The notes under the pieces are model-generated. The model was not told the origin of the DNA and did not search any database. It worked only from the letters and a program-made list of their open reading frames with translations. A stretch of DNA of 39,618 nucleotides from an uncultured Muribaculaceae bacterium. GTDB taxonomy: Bacteria > Bacteroidota > Bacteroidia > Bacteroidales > Muribaculaceae. A program made the translations under genes and the position numbers. Location: NCBI GenBank assembly GCA_910579305.1, contig CAJTTA010000018.1, positions 1-39,618 on the forward strand. The letters run 5' to 3'. Below are positions 32,764-39,618 of the stretch, in pieces. Positions within the stretch are counted from its first letter, which is position 1. The number at the start of each line of letters is the position of its first letter.

Positions 32764-32771
32764 CAAAGGTA
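32764..32771 (-). promoter_or_regulatory. -7 element (TACCTTTG) very close to the WbqC-like start
   Basis: On the minus strand TACCTTTG (32771-32764) ends 7 bases before the ATG at 32756. Transcription would begin at or next to the start codon, giving a leaderless mRNA. No clear -33 box is seen. Confidence 0.5.
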
Positions 32772-32804
32772 GTAAAAATAGCCGGAAAAGGGTGTATATA
32801 AGAT

Positions 32805-33134
32805 GTAGATAATGCGTAGATTTCCCGTAGAAAATAAGATAATAACTTGATTTGCAGGTTCAAGCACTTTTTATAGGCCGGATTCTTTCTACATATGCAA
32901 GGAAAGTTATTGAATACTTCCTACACTCTTTTCTACCCTTTTGAGGCAGGTTTTATACATGTTTTCGCAAGAAATTTATTAACTTTGCCACATATTTACA
33001 TGGTGTAGACGAAGCCGCCCAATGCGCTGAGACTCAGTTCAGACATATGTAGACAACAGGTATATAACACAACCATGGATTACGACAACTGTCTTTTCCA
33101 AATTTCATGGCTTTTTTTTATCTACCGAATCTAC
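32805..33134. repeat. Cluster of nine GTAGA motifs upstream of nadA
   Basis: GTAGA or its complement TCTAC occurs at 32805, 32816, 32827, 32888, 32932, 33005, 33049, 33121 and 33130. The first three are spaced exactly 11 bases apart. CATATGTAGA also occurs as an inverted pair (32888-32897 and 33044-33053). The rest of this intergenic stretch holds no gene. Confidence 0.5.
32980..32987 (+). promoter_or_regulatory. Possible nadA promoter -7 element (TAACTTTG)
   Basis: TAACTTTG fits the -7 consensus but lies 205 bases before the nadA ATG. A second, weaker candidate is TACCTTTT at 33154-33161, 31 bases before the ATG. Neither has a clear -33 box. If the first is used, the nadA leader contains four of the nine GTAGA motifs. 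Confidence 0.45.
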
Positions 33135-33192
33135 AGGGTTATTAATAATAGTATACCTTTTTAAAAATTTAAAACCTATATTATATTAAGAT

Positions 33193-34131
33193 ATGGAAGG
33201 CAAGGAAACTCTCCTCGAGGCTATCTCGAGACTCAAGCGTGAGAAGAATGCCGTGATCATGGCCCACTACTATCAGCGCGAAGAGGTGCAGCGCATAGCC
33301 GATCGAGTGGGCGACTCGCTGGCGCTCGCCCGGTATGCCGCCACGACCTCGGCCGATGTCATTGTGATGTGTGGCGTGCACTTCATGGGGGAGACCGCCA
33401 AGATTCTTTGTCCTGACAAGAAAGTGATAGTGCCCGGCGGCCGTGAGGCCGGATGCTCGCTTGCCGACAGCTGCGAGGCCGGGGCCTTCCGCCGATTCAT
33501 AGAGGAGCATCCGGGTCACACGGTGATAAGCTATGTCAACACGTCGGCCGCTGTGAAGGCTCTCACCGACATAGTGGTGACCTCGGGAAATGCACTGAAG
33601 ATCGTGGACTCTCTTCCGCAGGAGGAGAAAATAATCTTCGGGCCCGACCGCAATCTGGGGGGCTACATCAATGCTCTCACCGGACGCGACATGGTGCTTT
33701 GGCCCGGAGCATGCCACGTGCATGACCGGTTCTCGCTTGAGGCCATTCTGGAGATGAAGCGGCAGCACCCCGGAGCGAAAGTGCTCGTGCATCCCGAGTG
33801 CAAGAGACCCCTTCAGCTCATAGCCGACAAGGTGGGCTCCACGGCCGCTCTGCTTGACTTCGCCCGCGAGGATGAGGCCACGGAATTCATTGTGGTCACT
33901 GAGAGCGGAATCCTCTTTGAGATGCAGCGTGCCTGCCCCGACAAGACCTTCCTGCCTGCTCCGGGCGAGGATATGTCCTGTCGCTGCAATGAGTGTGAAT
34001 ACATGAAGATGGGCACACTTGAGGGGGTGCTCGAAGCCTTGCGCTCCGGAGAGCCTGAGGTGACAGTGGATGAGGCTACGGCCCGTATGGCTGTGAAGCC
34101 CATACTCCGCATGCTTGAATTAAGCAAATAA
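33193..34131 (+). CDS. nadA: Quinolinate synthase A
   Basis: A 312-aa [4Fe-4S] enzyme that condenses iminoaspartate with dihydroxyacetone phosphate to quinolinate in NAD synthesis. Motifs: AVIMAHYYQREEVQ, VMCGVHFMGETAKIL, GCSLADSC (C88), WPGACHVHDRF (C174), HPEC and the C-terminal SCRCNECEYMKM with the third cluster cysteine. The length is typical of the compact form. Partners nadB and nadC are not next to it. The gene is followed after 30 bases by a membrane protein gene, and is preceded by the GTAGA-motif region. Confidence 0.95.
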   Translation: MEGKETLLEAISRLKREKNAVIMAHYYQREEVQRIADRVGDSLALARYAATTSADVIVMCGVHFMGETAKILCPDKKVIVPGGREAGCSLADSCEAGAFRRFIEEHPGHTVISYVNTSAAVKALTDIVVTSGNALKIVDSLPQEEKIIFGPDRNLGGYINALTGRDMVLWPGACHVHDRFSLEAILEMKRQHPGAKVLVHPECKRPLQLIADKVGSTAALLDFAREDEATEFIVVTESGILFEMQRACPDKTFLPAPGEDMSCRCNECEYMKMGTLEGVLEALRSGEPEVTVDEATARMAVKPILRMLELSK

Positions 34132-34161
34132 AAGAGAGGAGACGGCTTGGCAAGAATATCC

Positions 34162-35949
34162 ATGGGACGGATCACCCTCTTCTCCCTGCTTTTGGCATTG
34201 GTGCTGTTCACCGGGGCCTTCGCCTGGTATGCCTTTGCAGGAGATCAGAATGATGACTACGTCTATCTGCATGAATTCACCAATGAGAAGCATTTTGGTT
34301 TATGCGATGACTTTGACCTGTGCATGGGAGATCCCGTGTCCACCGTCTCACAGGTAATATCCTCCTCCTGGAAGCACTATATATACTGGGGCAACGGAAG
34401 GCTTGGAAGCGTGATAATGTTTGCCACCAATCTGTTGCCCTGGTGGCTTACAGATGGCCTGAATGCATTCATGCTCGCTGCAATGTTTCTGCTGGCCATG
34501 CGCCTGGCTCTCGGTCAGCATTGGGGAGAGCGGCCTCTGATGTGCATGGCCTTGTGCGCGCTTATGTGGTGGGTGCTTCCGTGGCATGAGTTTTTACTTG
34601 CCACCTCGTTTGCCATCAACTATATATGGGGGGCTGTGCTGTGCATGTGGCTTCTTTTGCTGCTCTTTACCGGGAGGGGGAAGGTGTGGGCCGTATGTAT
34701 ATTGGCATTTGTAGCCGGCACCATGCATGAAGGCACCTCCATGATGATGGATGTCATGCTCTGCCTCTATTGTCTTCAGCTATTGCGGCGCGAAGGCTGG
34801 GTGAGACGCTTCATGCTTCCCTGCATAGTCTTTGCCCTGGCGTCGTTACTGGTCATATTCTCTCCTTCTGTGTGGGTGCGCAGTGGAGAGGGGAGCATGT
34901 TTCATTTCACTCTGTGGCTGCCTTCACTCATAAATCTGTTTTTAATACGCCAGTATTTCTTCACCCTCATGCTGTGTGTCACCGCTGTTGCAGGGATATG
35001 GATGCGGCGTGACAGGTTTCTCTCTTTCTTGAGAGATGTATGGCCCCTGTATGCGGCCACATTTGTAGGATTGCTGCTCATCGACTACGTGTTGCCTTCA
35101 CACATGGAGAGGAGCATGTGGCTGTGTAATGTGCTTCTCATCATAGAGGCCGTGAAGCTTGCCGGCCGATGGCATATGCCGGTTTCGGCAGCATTGCGGC
35201 GCCTCATGGCCTTTGTGCTCCTGGCAGGTATGGGAGTGTGGATGGGAGCTGTGGCCTGTGTGCAATATGGTCTGCGTCAGGAATTTGATGTTATTTCAAG
35301 GCTTTACGTATCCTCCGGTTGCCCCATGGTGTATGCCCGTTCCACAGTAAGGGAGCATCTGCCATGGTGGACTCTGGGTATTCCCATGACAGTCCATGAC
35401 AGTATTTTAAGTCTCTCCTTCCACTTGCACAGCAAGTATATGAGTCATGATCTTTCAAAAGAGCAGAAGATAAAGCAGCGAAAGAACTCTCAGCTTATCA
35501 TCCTCGATCCCTCTGACTCACTTGTGCGTATGGATAGTCTTCCCCTTCTTCCCGGGAATATGCGCGCGCGTCGTAGCGGCAACACATTTTATATCGACAG
35601 CCTTCACGGAATGAAAGCGACATATACATTGTCGAAACCGGATAGAGCCGATGCTACTCGCATTCCCTGGCTTGAATTCAGACTGTGGAACAAGCCGGAA
35701 TCCGGCTTTAGCCACAATGTGCACCTGTATCTCAAGAAGGTGCCTGTCACCGAAAAGATGCGTCGGCGCGGCATAGTGCCTCCCGGTCGTGACACTCTTT
35801 ATTTCTTTGAGGTCGAAAACTTTAGTTATCCCCGCATGTTATATGGAATGCATGTGGAGAGAATAGACAGCATATACCGTCCTCCCAAAACATCACCTTT
35901 ATTATGGATAAATCAAGCCGTATCTTCCTCCTTGACGCCTATGCGCTGA
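34162..35949 (+). CDS. Polytopic membrane protein, DUF6056-like (second copy)
   Basis: A 595-aa membrane protein from the ATG at 34162 (a TTG at 34147 would add five residues). It has about ten hydrophobic helices, then a soluble C-terminal part of about 220 residues. Its motifs match the protein at 22598-24175 at nearly the same positions: DD (31-32), NGRL (78-81), VLPWHEFLLATSFAINYIW (138-156), MHEGTSMMMD (188-197) and a final MHVERIDSIY. A glycosyltransferase-like (GT-C) role is possible but not shown. Its last 46 bases overlap the start of polA in another frame, which is long for a chromosomal overlap. Confidence 0.75.
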   Translation: MGRITLFSLLLALVLFTGAFAWYAFAGDQNDDYVYLHEFTNEKHFGLCDDFDLCMGDPVSTVSQVISSSWKHYIYWGNGRLGSVIMFATNLLPWWLTDGLNAFMLAAMFLLAMRLALGQHWGERPLMCMALCALMWWVLPWHEFLLATSFAINYIWGAVLCMWLLLLLFTGRGKVWAVCILAFVAGTMHEGTSMMMDVMLCLYCLQLLRREGWVRRFMLPCIVFALASLLVIFSPSVWVRSGEGSMFHFTLWLPSLINLFLIRQYFFTLMLCVTAVAGIWMRRDRFLSFLRDVWPLYAATFVGLLLIDYVLPSHMERSMWLCNVLLIIEAVKLAGRWHMPVSAALRRLMAFVLLAGMGVWMGAVACVQYGLRQEFDVISRLYVSSGCPMVYARSTVREHLPWWTLGIPMTVHDSILSLSFHLHSKYMSHDLSKEQKIKQRKNSQLIILDPSDSLVRMDSLPLLPGNMRARRSGNTFYIDSLHGMKATYTLSKPDRADATRIPWLEFRLWNKPESGFSHNVHLYLKKVPVTEKMRRRGIVPPGRDTLYFFEVENFSYPRMLYGMHVERIDSIYRPPKTSPLLWINQAVSSSLTPMR

Positions 35950-38684
35950 TATTCAGGGCTTATTATGCCCTTATCCGTATGCCGCGTATCACCTTGTCGG
36001 GGTTCAACACTTCTGCCATATTCGGATTTGTCAACACTCTTGAAGAGTTGCTCCGTAAGGAGAATCCCGAATATCTGGCAGTGTGCTTCGATCCCCCGGG
36101 CCCCACTTTCCGCCATGAAGCCTATGAAGCCTACAAGGGGGAGCGCGAGGCCACTCCGGAGGATATACGTCTCTCTGTGCCTGTCATAAAGGAGATTCTT
36201 GAAGCTTACAATATACCGGTGCTTGAAGTGCCCGGATTTGAGGCCGACGATGTGATAGGCACCATGGCCATGCGTGCCGCCGGCGAGGGAATCACTGCCG
36301 TGATGATGACGCCTGACAAGGATTTCGCCCAGCTCGTGAGCGATCGCATTCTGCAGTACAAGCCCTCCTACCGCGGCCAGGACTTTGAGCTGAGAGGAGT
36401 GAGAGAGGTGTGCGATAGATATGGTATAGAGACTCCCTCGCAGGTGAAGGATCTTCTTGCTCTCATGGGCGACAAGGCCGATAATATACCCGGCTGTCCC
36501 GGCGTGGGTGAGAAGACGGCCTCCAGGCTCATCCGTGAGTATGGCAGCGTGGAGGCTCTCATAGCCGGCACTCAATCTCTGAAAGGGGCACTCAGGAAGA
36601 AGGTGGAGGATAACGCGGAGCAGATAGTCTTCTCGAAGTATCTGGCCACTATACGCACCGATGTGCCCGTGGATGCCGACATTTCCTCGCTCTCTCGCCG
36701 CGAGCCTGATATACCCAGGCTCATGGAGATATTCTCACGCCTGGAATTCCGCACTCTCATAGCGCGGCTCGGCAAGCGTGGCGCCCCTTCGGCTCAGACG
36801 GCTTCAAGAACGGCTGTGCAGGGCTCTCTCTTTGAAGAAGAAGAGGGGGGCGGAGAGGCCTCTGCAGTGACTGCTGTAGAGACTTATGCAGTGCCGGAGC
36901 ATATAGATGTCACATGCGCCGGCGAAGCCTCTCACGTAGAAGAATTCGAAGCCCTGGCGCGCAAGTCAGGCTGTGTGGCCCTCATGACTCTGGCCGACGG
37001 CGAAGCTGACATGACGGCCATCCCTCTTGGATGGATAGCCGCCATAAAGGGGGAGAATGCGCGGGCATGGTATCTGCCTGCCTCTGTGGAGGAAGTCCCG
37101 CTCTGTGTGTCGAGGCTATACGCAAGCGATGAGGTGACATGTCTTAGCGCCGATGTGAAGAGAGACTACGTGTGTCTGCACAACTGCGGCGCGCCGATGG
37201 AATTGAGCGCTTATTTCGATGTTACCGTGGCCCACTATCTGCTGCACCCCGACATGCGTCATTCGCTTGAGCTGATAGCCTCATCCATGATAGGGACGGA
37301 GCTTCCCCCCTACGAGAGCATAGCCGGCAAGAAGGGGGTGAGGCAGCTCCTGCCCTCGCAATTGCCGGCTGACACGCTCATGTCGTGGGGAGCGGCGCGC
37401 GTGCATGCCATCCTGCTGCTCCATGCGCCTTTGCTCCGAGAGCTGGAGCGACAGGAGATGATTCCGCTGCTCAGAGAGATAGAGCTTCCGCTCATACCCG
37501 TGCTGGCCGACATGGAGATAACCGGCGTGAGGGTGGATGTGCAGGCTCTCAATGAAGCGGCCGAGGCTCTTACTCTGCGCATAACAGGGATAGAGAATGA
37601 GGTGTATTCCCTGGCCGGTGAGGAATTCAATGTAGGGAGTCCGGCCAAGGTGGGTGAGATTCTCTTCGACAAGCTTCATCTTTCCGACAAGCCGCGCAAG
37701 ACCAAGACCGGTCAGTATTCCACCTCCGAGGAGGAGCTTGAGAAATTATCCCATCTCTCCCCCATCGTGGGCAAGATACTTGAATACCGGCAGTTGCGCA
37801 AACTTCTCAATACTTATCTCACAGCCCTTCCGGCCACTATAAATCCCGCTACGGGACGCATACACACCACCTATAATCAGACGGTGACTGCCACCGGGCG
37901 CATCTCCTCCTCCGACCCCAATCTTCAGAACATCCCTGTGCGTGAGGCTGTTGGACGTGAGATACGCCGTGCCTTCATTCCCTCCCGGGGCAATATATTC
38001 CTTTCGGCCGACTATTCTCAGATAGAACTGCGCCTCGTGGCCGATTTCGCTTCCGATCCCGACATGCTCGCAGCCTTTGCTGCCGGAAGCGACATACATG
38101 CCATCACGGCTGCCAAGATGTATCACGAAACTCCCGAGCAGGTGAGTGCCGAGCAGAGGCGCAAGGCCAAGACCGCCAATTTCGGCATACTCTACGGCAT
38201 ATCGGCATTCGGCCTGAGCCAGCGTCTCAACATCCCGCGTGCCGAAGCCAAGGAGCTGATAGACAATTATTTTGCAAAATTCCCCACCATTCATGGCTAT
38301 ATCACTTCATCGATAGAACAGGCCCGAGTGAAGGGCTATGTGTCGACCATAAAAGGGCGCCGCCGCCCGCTGCCCGACATAAATTCACGCAATGCCACGG
38401 TGCGCGGCTATGCCGAGCGCAATGCAGTGAACGCTCCCATACAAGGTTCCGCCGCCGATATAATCAAGATAGCCATGGTGAGCATACACCGCGAAATGAA
38501 GAACCGCGGCATGGCATCGCGCATGATAATGCAGGTGCATGATGAACTTAATTTCGATGTGGTGCCTGCCGAGCTCGTGGCCCTGCGTGAACTTGTCACG
38601 AGGGAGATGGAAGCGGCCTATGAGGGGAAAGTGCGTCTCACGGCATCGGTGGGAACAGGCCCCGACTGGCTGTCAGCTCATTGA
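35904..38684 (+). CDS. polA: DNA polymerase I
   Basis: A 926-aa protein. Residues 1-290 are the 5' nuclease (FLLDAYALIFRAYYAL, GFNTSAIFGFVNTLEELL, FEADDVIGTMA, LMGDKADNIPGCPGVGEKTA). The polymerase domain from about residue 540 has motif A DYSQIELR (near 702), motif B RRKAKTANFGILYG (near 751) and motif C QVHDELNFD (near 876), so it should be active. The 3'-5' exonuclease region (about 330-520) has lost its acidic residues: motif I reads ALMTLADGE where D-x-E is expected and motif III reads WGAARV where Y-x-x-x-D is expected. The start ATG lies inside the upstream gene and is fixed by the conserved N-terminus. Confidence 0.96.
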   Translation: MDKSSRIFLLDAYALIFRAYYALIRMPRITLSGFNTSAIFGFVNTLEELLRKENPEYLAVCFDPPGPTFRHEAYEAYKGEREATPEDIRLSVPVIKEILEAYNIPVLEVPGFEADDVIGTMAMRAAGEGITAVMMTPDKDFAQLVSDRILQYKPSYRGQDFELRGVREVCDRYGIETPSQVKDLLALMGDKADNIPGCPGVGEKTASRLIREYGSVEALIAGTQSLKGALRKKVEDNAEQIVFSKYLATIRTDVPVDADISSLSRREPDIPRLMEIFSRLEFRTLIARLGKRGAPSAQTASRTAVQGSLFEEEEGGGEASAVTAVETYAVPEHIDVTCAGEASHVEEFEALARKSGCVALMTLADGEADMTAIPLGWIAAIKGENARAWYLPASVEEVPLCVSRLYASDEVTCLSADVKRDYVCLHNCGAPMELSAYFDVTVAHYLLHPDMRHSLELIASSMIGTELPPYESIAGKKGVRQLLPSQLPADTLMSWGAARVHAILLLHAPLLRELERQEMIPLLREIELPLIPVLADMEITGVRVDVQALNEAAEALTLRITGIENEVYSLAGEEFNVGSPAKVGEILFDKLHLSDKPRKTKTGQYSTSEEELEKLSHLSPIVGKILEYRQLRKLLNTYLTALPATINPATGRIHTTYNQTVTATGRISSSDPNLQNIPVREAVGREIRRAFIPSRGNIFLSADYSQIELRLVADFASDPDMLAAFAAGSDIHAITAAKMYHETPEQVSAEQRRKAKTANFGILYGISAFGLSQRLNIPRAEAKELIDNYFAKFPTIHGYITSSIEQARVKGYVSTIKGRRRPLPDINSRNATVRGYAERNAVNAPIQGSAADIIKIAMVSIHREMKNRGMASRMIMQVHDELNFDVVPAELVALRELVTREMEAAYEGKVRLTASVGTGPDWLSAH

Positions 38685-38762
38685 TTAAAAGTTAAAAAAT
38701 AGCCCTATAAAAGTAAATAAAGTTAAATAAGCTTAAATCTTATAATTTTCTTATCTGATTAT

Positions 38763-38793
38763 TTTGCGGGTAAGGAAAAAAGCAGTAATTTTG
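38763..38793 (+). promoter_or_regulatory. Full promoter of a candidate small RNA (TTTG-N19-TAATTTTG)
   Basis: TTTG at 38763-38766 and TAATTTTG at 38786-38793 are 19 bases apart, a complete match to the Bacteroidetes promoter. No coding gene follows within the window on this strand; a terminator lies 38 bases downstream. Confidence 0.8.
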
Positions 38794-38799
38794 CACTGT

Positions 38800-38863
38800 G
38801 TTTTTCATGGTATTAGATTTAAGGTTAGAGGATTAGTTGTCGTGAGACAATTAATCTTTTTTT
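38800..38863 (+). ncRNA. Candidate small RNA or leader of about 64 nt
   Basis: Transcription from the promoter at 38763-38793 should start near 38800 and end at the terminator at 38831-38863. The 5' half is unstructured and contains TTTTTCATGGTATTAGATTT. Sequence of this kind recalls a leader I associate with Bacteroides RNA-binding protein genes, but I cannot verify that. No open frame of useful length lies within it. Confidence 0.55.
38831..38863 (+). terminator. Intrinsic terminator with GTGA loop
   Basis: GATTAGTTGTC (38831-38841) pairs with GACAATTAATC (38846-38856), 11 pairs with one G-T, around a GNRA-type GTGA loop, then T7 (38857-38863). Confidence 0.85.
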
Positions 38864-39070
38864 AATTTTACACATTTCTTTCCTTTAGTTGCATATCATA
38901 ATCCCCGGCACAGTTGCCTGAACCGGGGATGGAATGACTTTTCAAAGAGTGCTTTCATGATTTCATCACGGATAGCGATTTTTTGAGTGATGCAATCAGG
39001 AATCAGCCCTGGAGGGGCCGGGGGTTAATTCAAGTATTCTCTGAATAGAATCAATTACAAATATGCGCTT
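38864..39070. other. Intergenic stretch with one GC-rich hairpin
   Basis: No gene is supported. ATCCCCGG (38901-38908) pairs perfectly with CCGGGGAT (38923-38930); no T run follows on either strand, so its role is open. The rest shows nothing that I can interpret. Confidence 0.5.
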
Positions 39071-39406
39071 TTACTTGCCGGCAGAATATTCTTCTATGAG
39101 CGATGCCCGGCGTTCATCAAGCCTTTTTTCAGCCTTTTCTATCTCGGCCGCGCGCTCATCGAGTGTGCCCTGATGGCACTTGCTGCGGCGGAAGAAACCT
39201 GTCTGCTCAAGCATCCCCATATTCTGTTCAAGGAGAGCTTCCTGGCGGTGCAGGCCGTCGATATAGAGATCGATGGCCTCATCCGTCTGTTCTTTTGTCC
39301 ATTCGCCCGACACTTTGTCGAGGTGTTGCACACGCTCATGGGCATCTTTACCGCCACAGGAGGCAAGCAGCAGGAGAGGGATGGAGAGTAATGCGAGTCT
39401 TTTCAT
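39071..39406 (-). CDS. Small coiled-coil lipoprotein
   Basis: A 111-aa lipoprotein. The signal MKRLALLSIPLLLLASC ends in lipobox LASC, followed by GGKD. The mature 95 residues are helical and highly charged (EWTKEQTDEAIDLYIDGLHRQEALLEQNMGMLEQ, then AAEIEKAEKRLDERRASLIEEY), so a short coiled coil is likely. No family recognised. It has no strong promoter in view; the inverted-repeat element at 39467 lies upstream of it. Confidence 0.7.
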   Translation of the reverse strand: MKRLALLSIPLLLLASCGGKDAHERVQHLDKVSGEWTKEQTDEAIDLYIDGLHRQEALLEQNMGMLEQTGFFRRSKCHQGTLDERAAEIEKAEKRLDERRASLIEEYSAGK

Positions 39407-39466
39407 GTGTGAAACGGTGTATTAGTTATTAATCAAATCTTTTCTAAGAGAGTGTTCGGATTTAAA

Positions 39467-39587
39467 TCAAATTAAGGCTGAGAGGATTTTTTGAGGGAAT
39501 TCCGCGAGTTGAGGAAGGAGCATAGCGAGCTATGCGACTGATGAAACTTGGCGGAATTGACCAAAAAAGACCTCAGGATTAATTTGA
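39467..39587. mobile_element. 121-bp imperfect inverted repeat, MITE-like
   Basis: The ends TCAAATTAA (39467-39475) and TTAATTTGA (39579-39587) are perfect inverted repeats. Matching blocks continue inward on both arms (CTGAG/CTCAG, TTTTTT/AAAAAA, GAATTCCGC/GCGGAATT) with short unmatched gaps, to a central palindrome GCATAGCGAGCTATGC (39520-39535). The dyad centres of ends and core coincide at 39527, so the whole unit is one long hairpin. It carries no gene. A non-autonomous mobile element or REP-type repeat fits; no second copy is seen in the window. Confidence 0.55.
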
Positions 39588-39618
39588 AGTTTTTACTCCC
39601 ATTCTCTTTAATTGTTAA

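Noticed and set aside
32757..33192. Possible chromosomal origin, because of the AT-rich region with repeated short motifs
   Set aside because: No DnaA boxes (TTATNCACA) are seen, and no dnaA or dnaN is nearby.
1..39618. CRISPR array or complete insertion sequence
   Set aside because: No regularly spaced repeats of 25-40 bases, no cas genes and no transposase frame were found.

Overview
The window looks like a chromosome segment of a gut-type Bacteroidales bacterium; the gene families make Muribaculaceae (S24-7) or a near relative my best guess, but no rRNA is present to prove it. Evidence: promoters match the Bacteroidetes form (TTTG, 19-20 nt, TAnnTTTG), Shine-Dalgarno sites are absent, short lipoproteins carry an acidic residue run after the lipobox cysteine, PorX- and PorZ-type proteins are present, and a Bacteroidales-type acetyl-CoA hydrolase/transferase is present.

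Layout. 1-4361: 3' part of tRNA-Met with its terminator, a 999-aa PEP/pyruvate-binding protein with receiver-like N-terminal domains, a coiled-coil protein and a PduO-type cobalamin adenosyltransferase, closed by a 21-bp perfect hairpin. 4440-8462: a secreted WG-repeat protein (+), a small HTH protein, an LPS-kinase-like protein and a glucosaminidase (-), and cytidine deaminase (+). 8449-15414: a tight eight-gene minus-strand operon of phage origin: capsid-like, adaptor-like, portal, nozzle-like, two small unknowns, a holin-like protein and an amidase whose C-terminal half has the architecture of a unimolecular spanin. No terminase, integrase, replication gene or tail fibre is visible, base and codon use look like the host, and the operon's 3' end overlaps cdd. 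This is the best candidate for an undescribed system.

15415-15911 is an AT-rich regulatory stretch between the phage operon and a lipoprotein gene, with palindromes over both promoters. 15912-22601 (+) holds lipoproteins, a YqeY protein, serS, a membrane pseudokinase, a GNAT-like protein, ksgA and a B3/B4-domain protein. 22598-30013 (-) holds a polytopic membrane protein, PorZ-like and PorX-like type IX secretion proteins and a CoA-transferase; the PorX gene is preceded by a compact multibranch RNA fold and a terminator. miaB (+) diverges from the CoA-transferase gene through two promoters that overlap face to face. Then come a SpoU methyltransferase and a WbqC-like gene (-), a promoter region with nine GTAGA motifs, nadA, a second copy of the polytopic membrane family, and polA, whose proofreading domain has lost its catalytic residues.

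38685-39618 contains a promoter-to-terminator unit of about 64 nt that looks like a small RNA, a small lipoprotein gene (-), and a 121-bp imperfect inverted repeat that looks like a MITE. Most genes are housekeeping or envelope genes; the novelty lies in the phage-derived operon and in the non-coding elements.
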